Shown here: one piece after another, positions 21,501 through 29,336 of the stretch
How the letters are laid out: every line of letters starts with the position of its first letter
Numbering within the stretch: position 1 is the stretch's first letter
Assembly (NCBI GenBank): GCA_005406025.1
Contig: BGZK01001188.1
Coordinates: 124,001-188,000, forward strand
Reading direction: 5' to 3'
Origin: Eumeta japonica
Taxonomy: Eukaryota > Arthropoda > Insecta > Lepidoptera > Psychidae
Length of the DNA stretch: 64,000 nucleotides
The notes under the pieces: model-generated
What the model was told of the DNA's origin: nothing
What the model saw: the letters and a program-made list of their open reading frames with translations, nothing else
Database searches by the model: none
Program-made: the position numbers and the translations under genes

Positions 21501-23281
21501 AAATTATATTAGGACATGTATTACTATGCTAAGTTGAGGGGCCAGCATTGATATTTTTTACTCAATTTTAAAATCCTCACAATTGAAACAGGCAGAAATA
21601 AATTCGAGGTTATAATCAGTGTCGTGTTAGTATTGGAATTAAATCAGGATTGAGAATTAAATCTATGAGTGTTGCATAAACACCGATAAAGCCTTGAGCA
21701 ACTAAAATTTATTTGATATTATATTTATGGAATAATTGTTTTAATGGTGCCTGCTATGTTTTTTATTTATCATGGTATAACAATTAAATAAATTTAATAG
21801 CTAACTATCAAATGAAATTATATGTCGCCTTCCATGTGATCTGTTTTCACTCCACTAAACAAGTGATGATGTGGAGTGGCATGTTTGTTGCTAAACTATT
21901 GAATAACATTCACCATATAGAAACTACAAAACGTTGCTGCTGTGTAAAATGTAATAATAAGAAAGCATTTTAAGCGCAATATTAACATTGAATCATTCAA
22001 ATAAACTATGAAGAGTTAATTAATTGATCTATTGTAAAACCTAGGGAGTGTTTTTCATCTTTTCTATAATACTCTCTATGACACTTTTACATCAATAGGC
22101 ATATGTCAATATAATATCACAGTTGCCCTTTTTCAGCCTTTACAGGTATCTTGTGTATTTAGCTTAGCATGATATTACTAAATTTAGATTTCATTGAATT
22201 TTCATACTTGTTCCAATTACAAAAATTACAAACGCATCAGCGTCGTTTCTTGAAATACTATAAGTAGAATTTTAATAAAATTATTGATCATTGAGTGACA
22301 AGTAGCATTTGCATTTGGATTGCCGAAACATTAAGAATGTGCAATATATAATGATCATCCATTATTTCATGAAAATATTCTCCATTATTTTTCTCTTTTC
22401 CTTTTAAAAACTATACAAATTATCTATGAAGTGTTTTATTTTCCATTTACCCTTCTCTAAAAATGTATAGCTTACAAACTTGTCACTTGAGATTGTTTAG
22501 CCTGAGCAATAGAAAAAATCCTTTAGGGATTAAGTAGAATGCTGATAGGTGCTGTGAAATATCTGAAGGATTGTTGCAGAAGATTTATATGGTTGTGAAA
22601 AAAGATGTAAGGGAAAGTTTTGTCTGCTGCCATAATTTCTAAGTTTATTTAATAATAATTTGTAAGTTTTCAATTGATACTGCATTGATACTAAAGAAAT
22701 TATCAATAAAAAATATTATTTTGTTAATTATTTAGGACAGTAATTATTATGAATTCAATTTATTATTAAATTACTTTTTTTCACTAAAAAACTAAAACAA
22801 TCAATTTATGAATCATTGGCTGAACTAAAAAGAATTGATGAAATGAAAATGAACTAGTAAACTATTTGGTGGTTAACTAAATACTTCTGCCAAAATGTCA
22901 TTTTCGGTACTATGTTAATCACAGAGTTTTGTTCATATTCACAAAAGATCATTCTGATTTACAGTATTAAGAAAAATAATTAATTTTTTGGTTTCATTTA
23001 CCAAAAGTTGCAAAAAAGTCATTAAATATTTTATTATATTTAGAGTAAACATATGAATCTTCAGGTAAAATCTTTTGGATACATTATGAGCACATTGTGT
23101 TTGAAGCGCCATACTTATATGTATATTGCTTTGTTAGAGTACTACGGAAGCGGGCTCGGCGGAGGCGGGCTCGGTGGCGGCGGCGGGCGGTGATGAGGCG
23201 GCAGCGGGTGGGGGCGCGGGGCAGGCGCCGGAGGCGGCCGCTAGCGCGTCCTCGCTGCTACAGAAGTTGCTGTCGGAGTGA
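302..23281 (+). CDS. tai: taiman, p160/SRC-family nuclear receptor coactivator (3' part, 16 exons)
   Basis: Taiman is the insect member of the p160 steroid receptor coactivators, a nuclear bHLH-PAS protein. In insects it binds the ecdysone receptor complex and partners the juvenile hormone receptor Met, recruiting CBP-type acetyltransferases. Coding exons I read: 302-560, 740-942, 1791-2701, 2777-3025, 3120-3379, 5625-5852, 6549-6717, 6793-6918, 7015-7185, 7972-8077, 9508-9584, 13425-13608, 14127-14219, 18883-19089, 20282-20433, 23138-23281. All phases match, giving about 1,178 residues to a TGA at 23279. Domain order: end of PAS-A, PAS-B, LXXLL receptor boxes (LRTLL, LKDLL, LTQLL, LVSLL), a CBP-binding-like segment with LSDLL, a Gly/Ala/Pro-rich region, the FVRNELRAVVGAR block, and C-terminal SLLQKLLSE, like the LXXLL end of vertebrate p160s. 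The bHLH is outside the window. The long Gln runs of the fly protein are absent. Family identity is recognised from sequence motifs; splice sites are inferred by eye. Confidence 0.9.
740..942 (+). CDS. tai: tai exon: end of PAS-A and linker
   Basis: Acceptor gcacag at 734-739. The frame gives YAEVLIHAAPVQG and then MCVIRRCDDAS, matching the p160 'vLIHAAP...lmCvaRR' block at the end of PAS-A, followed by a Pro/Gly linker and the first strand of PAS-B (IIFRLDCNYTILS). The donor is a|gtatga after 942, phase 1. The exon is much more GC-rich than its surroundings. Confidence 0.85.
943..1790 (+). other. tai intron
   Basis: No coding signal. Two degenerate G-rich stretches (about 1090-1130 and 1570-1660) share the pattern 'ggggg...caccaaat/agccaaat...cac' and may be remnants of one old repeat; I could not classify them. 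Confidence 0.5.
1791..2701 (+). CDS. tai: tai exon: PAS-B, TP-rich segment and first LXXLL boxes
   Basis: The largest exon in the window (911 nt). Acceptor ctattttcag at 1781-1790, donor agg|gtaagt after 2701, phase 0. The first third completes PAS-B (ARILDHIESSDQRRFETH, later VDFIMSTHTILTDEDV). A Ser/Thr/Pro-rich region follows, with LXXLL boxes LRTLL (2381-2395) and LKDLL (2447-2461). Next comes a run of TPH/TPL/TPQ tripeptides (about 2505-2562) and a Pro/His-rich stretch. It ends in DMLLR, completed by the next exon as LLRIL, a variant box at the place of the vertebrate LLRYLL box. Confidence 0.9.
2777..3025 (+). CDS. tai: tai exon: acidic segment and LTQLL box
   Basis: Acceptor cctttaag at 2769-2776, donor caacag|gtaaac after 3025; 83 codons, phase 0 at both ends. 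It begins ILNDKSDEDNEE, like the acidic segment after the third vertebrate p160 NR box. It contains the LXXLL box LTQLL at 2864-2878, and later a basic stretch with VKRKFEEPK and VKRA that could act in nuclear localisation. Confidence 0.85.
3120..3379 (+). CDS. tai: tai exon: Ser/Thr-rich segment and LVSLL box
   Basis: Acceptor tgtatgcag at 3111-3119, donor ca|gtaagt after 3379 (phase 2). The protein is rich in Ser and Thr, then carries the LXXLL box LVSLL (3231-3245) inside NRILVSLLARQQ, then a proline-rich tail ending HLPNVLGT. Confidence 0.85.
3541..4797 (+). mobile_element. nearly complete, inactive mariner transposon in a tai intron
   Basis: A 1,257-bp element in the sense orientation. 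Ends are imperfect inverted repeats of about 28 bp (left starts ttgggaccttgaataag; right, read inward, tcgggatcttgaattag), flanked by TA on both sides (3539-3540 and 4798-4799), the Tc1/mariner target duplication. Transposase traces run 3814-4690: a helix-turn-helix part (3814-4002), VTGDEK with the first Asp at 4158, RDNARPH with the second at 4429, and IAPSDF with the third at 4534. The second and third are spaced D34D, the mariner signature. Several stop codons and frameshifts, including a TGA right after the GDEK motif, make it dead. It is likely spliced out with the intron. Confidence 0.9.
4800..5624 (+). other. tai intron, rest
   Basis: AT-rich, no open frame with protein-like composition and no repeat recognised. 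Confidence 0.5.
5625..5852 (+). CDS. tai: tai exon: Gly/Ser-rich then Pro-rich segment
   Basis: Acceptor ttccttatag at 5615-5624, donor cc|gtaagt after 5852; phase 2 in and out. It encodes TRPNNINGGGSVAGG, more Gly/Ala/Ser, then HLQMVLQGSPRAYPSP and a Tyr/Pro/His-rich end. No known domain. Confidence 0.8.
5853..6548 (+). other. tai intron
   Basis: AT-rich; nothing recognised. Confidence 0.5.
6549..6717 (+). CDS. tai: tai exon: CBP/p300-binding-like LSDLL segment
   Basis: Acceptor tgtttaag at 6541-6548, donor ttg|gtaaat after 6717, phase 0. After a Gly/Ser-rich start it reads NDQTLSDLLDEVIESMPDSD and RHLRPDLL. This is the insect counterpart of the p160 activation domain 1 helices that bind the NCBD domain of CBP/p300; the LXXLL box LSDLL is at 6640-6654. 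Confidence 0.85.
6793..6918 (+). CDS. tai: tai exon: helical continuation of AD1
   Basis: Acceptor gatttcag at 6785-6792, donor cct|gtaagt after 6918; 42 codons, phase 0. It starts GSKEENAMINAIRQSLMQCEK, a likely amphipathic helix continuing the CBP-binding region, then turns Pro/Tyr-rich. Confidence 0.85.
7015..7185 (+). CDS. tai: tai exon: helix rich in Ala, Arg and Gln
   Basis: Acceptor tacttcag at 7007-7014, donor gag|gtacgt after 7185; 57 codons, phase 0. It contains ARAIAIAEQHRARLLQLQ then RSQQLLVPPE, a likely long helix resembling the Gln/Arg-rich helical part of vertebrate p160s. This is the only notably Gln-rich stretch seen. Confidence 0.85.
7186..7971 (+). other. tai intron
   Basis: AT-rich with a polypyrimidine end before tgcatttcag. 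The short open frames here have no protein-like signature. Confidence 0.5.
7972..8077 (+). CDS. tai: tai exon: short linker segment
   Basis: Acceptor gcatttcag at 7963-7971, donor a|gtaagt after 8077, phase 1. It encodes AAEQPQTDLGSTINTLAPP and then NVSLTRTDYHHLYHPT. No named domain. Confidence 0.8.
8285..8985 (+). repeat. degenerate minisatellite, period about 120-130 bp, in tai intron
   Basis: Four diverged units begin at about 8424, 8541, 8701 and 8831, each with the pattern 'atgaagctgg-aa...ataggaactctgtaatga...caagtttgggctcattt...cttga...ttt.atgata.tcagg.tttgatg'. The second is longer because it contains a perfect fold-back (8555-8604). The flanks (tgtttgattaagctgaaattttgc before; aatcggctgacagta after) look like part of the same interspersed element. 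Lepidopteran elements carrying internal minisatellites are known, but I cannot assign this one to a family. Confidence 0.7.
8986..9507 (+). other. tai intron, rest
   Basis: AT-rich; no feature recognised apart from the branch/polypyrimidine end before tttgcag. Confidence 0.5.
9508..9584 (+). CDS. tai: tai exon: short segment ending MLSRQLS
   Basis: Acceptor taatttgcag at 9498-9507, donor agc|gtaagt after 9584. With the previous exon it reads N-QIGSTYGTNKIAAPQQ and NPMLSRQLS. A small exon before a long, repeat-filled intron. Confidence 0.8.
9585..10865 (+). other. tai intron, first part
   Basis: Very AT-rich. From about 10250 it contains many 'attcgaaat/tcgaatt' motifs, suggesting a degenerate low-complexity repeat. 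Nothing codes. Confidence 0.5.
10866..11128 (+). repeat. recent tandem duplication, two units of 132 and 131 bp
   Basis: Unit 1 is 10866-10997 and unit 2 is 10998-11128. By eye they differ only by a missing C (gttacgaaa vs gttagaaa) and one G/C change near the end (ggggctta vs gcggctta). Such high identity in a fast-changing intron means the duplication is young, or polymorphic. Confidence 0.9.
11507..11676 (+). pseudogene. mariner transposase fragment (DNA-binding part)
   Basis: Frame from 11507 reads VAQNWFKHFQCGNFDFKDE, a stop, then IAEELWIDHKTVLTHWKK. These are the two halves of the mariner paired-like helix-turn-helix domain. There is no catalytic domain; the fragment stops just before the inverted-repeat element at 11694. 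It is a different lineage from the mariner at 3541. Confidence 0.75.
11694..12411. mobile_element. inverted-repeat element with internal tandem duplication
   Basis: Ends are perfect 17-18 bp inverted repeats (left ggagtttactccttaag from 11695; right cttaaggagtaaactcc to 12410). Inside lie two diverged copies of a roughly 150-bp AT-rich unit (about 12064-12215 and 12218-12366), both containing 'ttacaataaatcttc/ttataataaatcttc' and 'ataattatagatagg/ataattgtagatagg'. No transposase frame. It resembles a non-autonomous DNA element, but I see no clear target-site duplication. Confidence 0.55.
12412..13424 (+). other. tai intron, last part
   Basis: AT-rich; no coding or repeat signal that I can name. 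It ends at the tai acceptor gatcgcag. Confidence 0.5.
13425..13608 (+). CDS. tai: tai exon: Gly/Val/Ala-rich then His/Pro-rich
   Basis: Acceptor gatgatcgcag ending 13424, donor c|gtgagt after 13608, phase 0 in, 1 out. It begins GGYTAVNSGGGVGVGVGV, continues Gly/Ala-rich, then HTPLTPHPQHPPHPPHQPLL. Third positions are GC-biased compared with exons upstream. The frame is fixed by the join with MLSRQLS and by the following exons. Confidence 0.8.
14127..14219 (+). CDS. tai: tai exon: GC-rich, Tyr/Gly/Arg segment
   Basis: Acceptor gtgtggcag ending 14126, donor t|gtgagt after 14219, phase 1 in and out. It encodes GGYYEDGAGGYCPEYSRRAP and ends HHDVAALS. Almost every codon ends in G or C. Confidence 0.75.
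14220..16382 (+). other. tai intron, first part
   Basis: AT-rich. An AG|GTAAG site (ctatttag|gtaagtacg, about 14920) follows a T-run and could be a cryptic or recursive splice site. No coding exon or repeat could be named. Confidence 0.4.
16383..16780. mobile_element. possible 398-bp MITE with 13-bp inverted ends
   Basis: The ends are perfect inverted repeats (aatcattccctca at 16383-16395; tgagggaatgatt at 16768-16780) and are flanked by TAG on both sides, a possible 3-bp target duplication. A similar motif (attccctcattc) recurs inside near 16582. No open reading frame. Class uncertain; a 3-bp target duplication would fit PIF/Harbinger. Confidence 0.5.
17310..18360 (+). repeat. unclassified interspersed repeat, copy A, with transposase-like peptide
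   Basis: Homologous by eye to 45780-47110 over its whole length, with shared blocks 'taccttgtagt.ccatacatacatgc', 'gctagcgtc.c', 'attatagttgttttttt.agg.caag', 'aaaagaaaaagcggtat' and 'gttgtagtc.ctacaaaaattta'. The frame 17848-18048 reads IANGKELEFNFFPNVFSAIF then EILQKNTSDIIYCVQKIKGF and FVEQYRIKFDN. Copy B encodes a related peptide, so this is old coding sequence of a mobile element. The 'LQKKx.DI' pattern and spacing recall the mid-part of ZMYM1-like hAT transposases, but this is a guess. The copy sits in the tai intron 14220-18882. Confidence 0.65.
18361..18882 (+). other. tai intron, end
   Basis: AT-rich, with an approximate short direct repeat (aataacagttatgttaaattgt..gca, about 18684-18740). 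No gene. Confidence 0.4.
18883..19089 (+). CDS. tai: tai exon: conserved FVRNELRAVVGAR block
   Basis: Acceptor gtgaaagcag ending 18882, donor g|gtgaga after 19089, phase 1 in and out. A Gly/Ala/Ser-rich start is followed by SEFVRNELRAVVGARSRSEL, a block I recognise from insect and other p160 proteins near the C terminus, and then LESLGMGFDIAP. Very GC-rich against an AT-rich intron. Confidence 0.85.
19090..20281 (+). other. tai intron
   Basis: AT-rich; nothing recognised. A tactaac at about 20237 is a good branch point for the next acceptor. Confidence 0.5.
20282..20433 (+). CDS. tai: tai exon: Gly/Val/Thr-rich penultimate exon
   Basis: Two acceptors fit phase 1 in frame: gctgttag before 20282 and ggatag before 20318; they differ by 12 codons. 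The frame reads ...GCVGESVVYVVPYLGGGG, then GRTTTATPKPWESHHTTT, and ends at acg|gtaagc after 20433 in phase 0. The frame was chosen because only it joins in phase to the final exon ending SLLQKLLSE. Exact 5' boundary uncertain. Confidence 0.65.
20434..23137 (+). other. last tai intron
   Basis: 2.7 kb of AT-rich sequence without recognisable repeats. A more GC-rich patch at about 20840-20905 has no open frame. Confidence 0.5.
23138..23281 (+). CDS. tai: tai final exon: Ala/Gly-rich with C-terminal LXXLL and stop
   Basis: Acceptor ctttgttag ending 23137, phase 0; 47 codons then TGA at 23279-23281. It reads STTEAGSAEAGSVAAAGGDE, more Ala/Gly, and ends SASSLLQKLLSE. The last residues match the LXXLL tail of vertebrate p160s (SLLQQLLTE type), which fixes both frame and gene end. 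Overlapping open frames on both strands here are by-products of the high GC content. Confidence 0.85.
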   Translation, partial: STTEAGSAEAGSVAAAGGDEAAAGGGAGQAPEAAASASSLLQKLLSE

Positions 23282-26200
23282 CGCGCGCCGCCGCCGACGC
23301 CGCCGCCGCCGCGCTGAAACGATGCATTTACTGTCTCTCCTACGACGCGCCCTCGGACGATCGAGATCGCCGCCGGCACGATTCCATCGTAACGAATACG
23401 CATGTGATTCTAGTTACGTTCTACGCGGTACCTCAGTGGCTGTAAACTCACGACGTTGAGAATAAATATAATATGTAGTTATGTGTATTTATAACACGAC
23501 GATTTGTCGCTAGATGTAGAAACGTTAGATGGTTAGATGTTAGAATTACTTTCTGCGAGATGTAAAAAATTTTTGTCAATAAAATGTGTTTTAGTAGTTG
23601 AGATATTGTAAACCTCAAGAAATGGGATAGGCGCTTGCGCGATCGTTCGGTGGGCGGCGCTGAACGTCCCTACTATTTCTTGTCACTAAACGTACAATTA
23701 GTGTTGTATGCCTCATATAAATAATGTACAATAGTGATTATCTATACAGCGTGCAATATTGTATATAAACGTAACCAGCGTTTGACATTGTGAACGTGTA
23801 TTGTATTATATTATAACATGAAGTCAGATGTTACCTGTTATGACAATTTAGTATGTGTTTGCAGTAGCGTCGGGCGGGTCGTGCGCTCGCTCGGCGGTTT
23901 ATTTTGAGGGGGCGATTGTTTTTACGATGCGTTTTTAAATTATAAATGTTGCTTTATTGTACATAATTTGTTGATTATATTCTTCTGTCAGATATTTTTC
24001 CAATATATGTATATGAAGCGATAATATTTTCACTGCTCTATTCGTGAAAAATATCTGCATTACAAATACGCATCTAATTCGCAGCGTTATTAGTTCGTTG
24101 TGGATTAACAGAGTGTACTTTGCAAATAGAGCCGCGTGCGCCGATTACATGGATCGTTGAGGTATCTTATAGCGTGAGTTTTTGTATTACAATTTTCATC
24201 ATAATTGTACAAATTCGTGTCTAAATATATTGAAAAATTAACTTTAGCGTGTTACTTTACACTTAAAAGCACAAAAAAAAGTCGCATCATTGTGTAATCA
24301 TATCTCATAGCACATTACCAGTGGTGCACATAAATGTATAAATGTCTCAGAATGGGAGAAATTAAATAATGAGCGGTTGAAAGCGATAGACATATATGTT
24401 CCATCAAACATGGTTAGAGATATGATGTCCATACTATTAATATCAATATTTTGATGTATGCCCAAATTTCAACTAATAGATGCGGAAATTATCTAACAAA
24501 TAGTCTTAAAATATTATAAACGTCAAAAATGGATTCGTCCAATTGATAATTCGCGATTAAAATGTATCCGACACATTTAATATCATTGCACCATAGACAA
24601 CTGGATGTTACCACAATTAATATACATTATTGTCTATCACACCTAACTGATGACGAACGTACAAATCGAACGTAATTCGTATTTAGATTACGATAATACA
24701 TTCTTAATAATATAATAATCTGATTAATAAATTAACCTATTTTTCTACAGCTAAATTATTATAATAGTCCATGAACTTAGAGTACTGACCAAACGCTATC
24801 CATGTATTAGAATGATGTATATTTTTCAGTAATTCTCTAAGAGATGTGTAATTTTCGCCTGAACGACGAGGAATATTCGATAGTGAGAATTAGCTTTATA
24901 CAATAATTCTAACATCATATAAGATTATATTTCAAAATCTTATTTTTTTTGCTATAAAAGATAATTATGAGCACCTCCTGTGACATCATGGAATATTTCC
25001 ATTAAAGATTTGGTTTATAGCAAATCGTATTGTATAGCTATACCATACAGATCGTTAAATCTCTTTATTGAATATTTGTACACACGTGAAATATGAAGCA
25101 TGTGAATATTTATATAAACTCTTGAAACAGGTGCCTCAGAAGATAATATTTTTTCAGAAACATCTATAGAGATTTAATTTTTTACAGAATGAAGGTGAAT
25201 TGATACAGATAAAACACCATATAAGTATAATGAATATAGTTAAGGATATAGTTGTGCATGATTATTGTGCTAAGTATGGCTGATGGCGTAAAATTGATAG
25301 ATATTGCGAAATTCGAATGTTTGAAATTAATGTCGTGGTGTATTTGTACATTGCAGTTTTGCTAGCTACAGAACAATAGTCTATATATATATATATATAT
25401 TTCTTTTTTAATAAACGTGTTTTAATTGCGTTCCAATTGATGGAATCTGACAAAAAAAAAACTATTTCAATAAAACTTCATTGTACTAGGACAAGTACGA
25501 TGGCAATCATGTTACGAATAACTAAGACTAATATAATTGAATGTGTAGTTAGTATGATATTTATCATTGCTCATCCTACTTTAAGATTGTCGTCTAATAT
25601 ATGTATTTAAAATGTATGTATTCAATGTCAATATGTAGCGATGTTAGCTTACTGATCACCACAGAAAACTTGAAGTAATGAATTGTACACATACATTGTT
25701 ACATAACTATACAAATATTGTTTTTTTTTCCACAATTTGATCATAATTGTTTCACACTTACTTCTACGCGAGTTATGTTCGACCGATGTCTTCCAATAAC
25801 TTACGTATGAGCAACACTGGGTGAAATATGAAAATTGATGTTTTTTCACAATAAATTATAATACATTGATTGTTATACGACGACATTCGAATATTTTTTT
25901 TATTTGAATGAAATTGAATGAAAATTAAACGATATCTTAGCGATTTAACGAGAAAATTATGGCTTTCCTTGTCAACGAAAATCTTTAATGTAACTTAAAT
26001 TGTAAACTTATTTAAGCATAATGACGAGCGAATTGTATTATCGGCAAATCGACGTTAATCCTTGGTGTCGTACGAGTTATTATTGTTTTGAATATGGGAG
26101 GCAATTTATGATTAACAAGCACTCAACTAAATGATTTGCTTTCTAATTAGTTTTCTTTGGATATGGGCTCCAAGGACGACATCATTTGCCGCTCGCAGGA

Positions 26201-27510
26201 CAGTCTGTACTCTTACGGAACTAGAGCACTGTTGTGAATAGAGAACTGTGTTGAGAATAAGTAAATACCTCAATTTCGGAGATGAAAAAATCGTTGGGGT
26301 GCGAAGGCGCTGCGAGGTTAGTCGAGAACATACAAACAATTTAGTTTAATGATAAGGGATTTCGGAATGAATAATACTGTTAACAGAATGTTATAATAAA
26401 ATTAGTTGTACTGGAAAGATTACTCTTATATTGAAATGTTATATTGTAATTTCGAATTTTATATAGTGAAAGATCGACAGAGAACGATTATTATATATAT
26501 TTTTATGCTTACAAATGGTATTGATATAATTTAAATGAAGTTAGTTCATTATCACAGAGTAGCGATTTGATCGATGGTGAATAAATAGTGAACTAAATAA
26601 AAATAGGGTCCAAAACGTCCATCCAATGTAACAGAGAAATATTAGAATTGGACTGTTATAGATTAGCCTGGTTTATCTGTATATATTATTTCGATTTGAC
26701 TTTGTACCTATAACAAATAAGACTCTGTGACAAAGAACTAAATGGGCCATAACTGTGCAGTTTGTGATAACGAAAACATCGATGTGTACGGGAATCTGTG
26801 TTTCGTTGTCGACACAGTGAGGGGTGGGGCCGCCCGCCGCGTTGTACATAGTGATGTGTGTGCGGACGGCGCGGCCGACACGGGCCGCCCGTACGTGCTC
26901 GGCAGCCGCGCCCTCGTCTTGGCCCGCCGTCCACTTCTCTTACGTCGACCCATCCCGTGTACTTGTTGCATTCTCGTCTGTGGCCAGTGCGCCCTTTGTT
27001 CCTTACATTTTATATTTGTAATTAATTAATTTTTCTGTGATTATTTTTTTACCGCAGGTGTTGTAAAGATGTTTATTGTAAATTTATAGTTGTCAATAGA
27101 AGTTCTTTGTTATACTGTCTTTTGTATTTGCTATCGTTTATAGTTCTCTATGATTTACTGTCATTTTGCTGTTAATTTTACTTGTGTCCGAGTATTCTGT
27201 AAATGAGTCTTAACTGGTGCTCGGTCTTCGCCTTCATCAGTTCTACCGATCGACTTTTGGTTCTCAATTTGTTTCACCGGCGCTAGATAATGTCAATCTC
27301 GCTTCGCATTTCAACACTGTACGTGAGAATGTTTTGTATGTATGTCGATAGTGTTGTAAATAGCTAAATAGATATATTTTTACGACTAGGATACACAACC
27401 AAAGTTGTTATAAAGTGATGGTTGATTTAAATGATAAATCTACTATATAGGTCGTTATGTTTATTTTTATGAATTAATGCAAATAAACTGTACAGTTGTA
27501 TACATTCAGT
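23282..27510 (+). other. probable long 3' UTR of tai
   Basis: Follows the tai stop without any recognisable repeat or protein-like frame. AATAAA occurs at 23461, 23578, about 25408 and 27482, among others, so alternative polyadenylation is possible. A GC-rich block at 26820-26965 and small GC-rich patches at 23625-23670 and 23868-23905 stand out from the AT-rich background. A TGTAAATA Pumilio-type motif lies near 27355. The UTR's far end is a guess from the last strong AATAAA and the first mobile-element remnants downstream. Confidence 0.45.
25382..25401. repeat. (TA)n microsatellite
   Basis: About 20 bp of alternating TA within the probable 3' UTR. Confidence 0.8.
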
Positions 27511-28728
27511 ATCTCAGTCGATGCCTTTACATTACCGCCCTGATATTAATGAGACGAATTTATTATTTTTGGTACGAAAATTATAAAACGAAATGACAAT
27601 GTACGCAAAAAATATTACAAGAGTACAGAATAGTACATACCGCCCGCATGTTCCTAGAGCCACGTGGCACGCGTCGGGTCTGGTGCCAATTGCGCAGCCA
27701 CTTGATCGGGTCACGTTGCGGAGTTTGAAACAATCGTTTCAATTATTAATACAAACCAGGCATTATGTGAGTACATTAAGTTGTATTTTTTGTACATTTT
27801 AGATTTGAAAATATATTAATATCTACATTAAACTTGAGTTTCATTTCAGATTAGCATATATTTAGAAAGTCATGCCCAGGAGGAAGAGAGCGAGAGAAAA
27901 TAAATGTAATTTTTTTTTCTGCTAAAGGCCCACCCTTTAGTGTTTAGGATGATAGGTGTTTCCTTTAAATTATTTATAAGTTCACGCTTTTATTGGAGAT
28001 TTTCTTTCATATTTGAGTACATTAGTTAAGCTCATAATTATTCATAAATTTGTTTTTGATTGTATATAAATTTCAGTTAAAGGGTTATTAGTCTCGCTTT
28101 AGAAACTATTGTAACATTAATTTAAACGGCTTTCTGAAAAGCAGTAAGCCAAAATCGATATTGTTTTGAACTCAATGCAAACTATCTACAATTCAAAGAA
28201 ATACTTTAAAAAAGCTAGATGGCTATTGAAATTTATTTACACATAAGTTAGTGTTTGTATGTATTTATGTCATAAACAATGTGTCAATAATGTACTTAAT
28301 ATAATAATAAAAAGCTTAAGAACGGGCACCTGTGTCTAGTAACGAATTGTTCGTGCAGATAATGGAGATAAATTGAGGTAGCTTTTAAATCATTATGGTT
28401 TGTCTTTAGTTCGCCTATTTGTGTAACCGATGTTAATGCACTGCTTGTGGAAAACTAAGGTTTATAGCCATCAAGTCGAATTTGTGTTACGGCAGTGTCT
28501 TTGGATATCGCTAGAATGAAGGCGAAAAATTACACTATTTAAAAAATAAAATAAATATGTCCTTCCGATGAATTTCATATCATATTTAGTTGCGATAACT
28601 GAACGCAAACATATTTGTTTTATTTTTATCATTTTATTTTATTTTCAGACTACCCACAAGTTCGTTCAGAATTATTCTAGAATTTTGATGCAATTTAGTG
28701 TTTAGTTAAATAATTATTTGTTTTTAAA
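27511..28728. other. intergenic, nothing recognised
   Basis: AT-rich, no exon-like open frame, no named repeat. Confidence 0.4.
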
Positions 28729-28870
28729 ATGTCAAGAAGGTTATGTAAAGTACATCCTGATCGTGTTTGTTATATTTGTGGTGAATTTATTATATCTAAG
28801 AAAGGATACCTTAGAACGGAATAATTCAAACAAGCATATTATTGTTATTTCAAAATTTCGATCACTCATG
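28729..28870 (+). pseudogene. fragment of a CxxC-type mobile-element-associated protein
   Basis: ATG at 28729 opens MSRRLCKVHPDRVCYICGEF then ISKKGYLRTE and a TAA at 28822. The frame continues with FKQAYYCYFKI. The 'CYICGEF...EFvK.aY..YF' pattern is that of an uncharacterised, often multicopy zinc-binding protein family I associate with insect repeats, where the next block would be a second Cys motif. Here it is interrupted by a stop and lost beyond about 28870. I recognise the pattern, not a named gene. Confidence 0.4.
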
Positions 28871-29336
28871 TTAAATTTCAAGTTCTTGCTCAACACAAAA
28901 TCTCAATTTAGTGTATCGCAGGTTCCTCGAAACTTAAAAACTATGCCGGTCTGCCTTTTATTTCCGTCGGGAAGTAAAAGGTTTACCCTTTGTCGCATCC
29001 TGAGATCACACGCGGCACCGCACAATTTGGTTTTTTATATTATCTTTTCCGCACAAGCGTTTTACACGTCGCATACGTTGCAAGTTACATTTTCGTCTCG
29101 TCGGTAGTTGCAGAAAAGCGACACTTCTCGCCCCACCAACAAGAAAAGGAAATAGGCAAGGAAACGTATAAACTATATCATTCATAATAATATATACATA
29201 TAATTGTTTATGTTTGCGTTATTAAGCAAAATTATACATACGCCCGCCCGAGAATGTCTGAAGCCTTTATCTACCACAACATATATAACTTATTAGTTAA
29301 ATAAAATAATATAAATGAACGATTAAAAATATAAAA

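Noticed and set aside
23097..23459. 120-codon Arg-rich + frame and 89-codon minus frame
   Set aside because: Only the frame ending SLLQKLLSE at the TGA 23279 fits the family and the splice phase; the others arise from GC-rich repeats.
26686..27029. Open frames of 65-95 codons on both strands in the presumed 3' UTR
   Set aside because: They coincide with a GC-rich block, overlap each other on both strands and have no protein signature.
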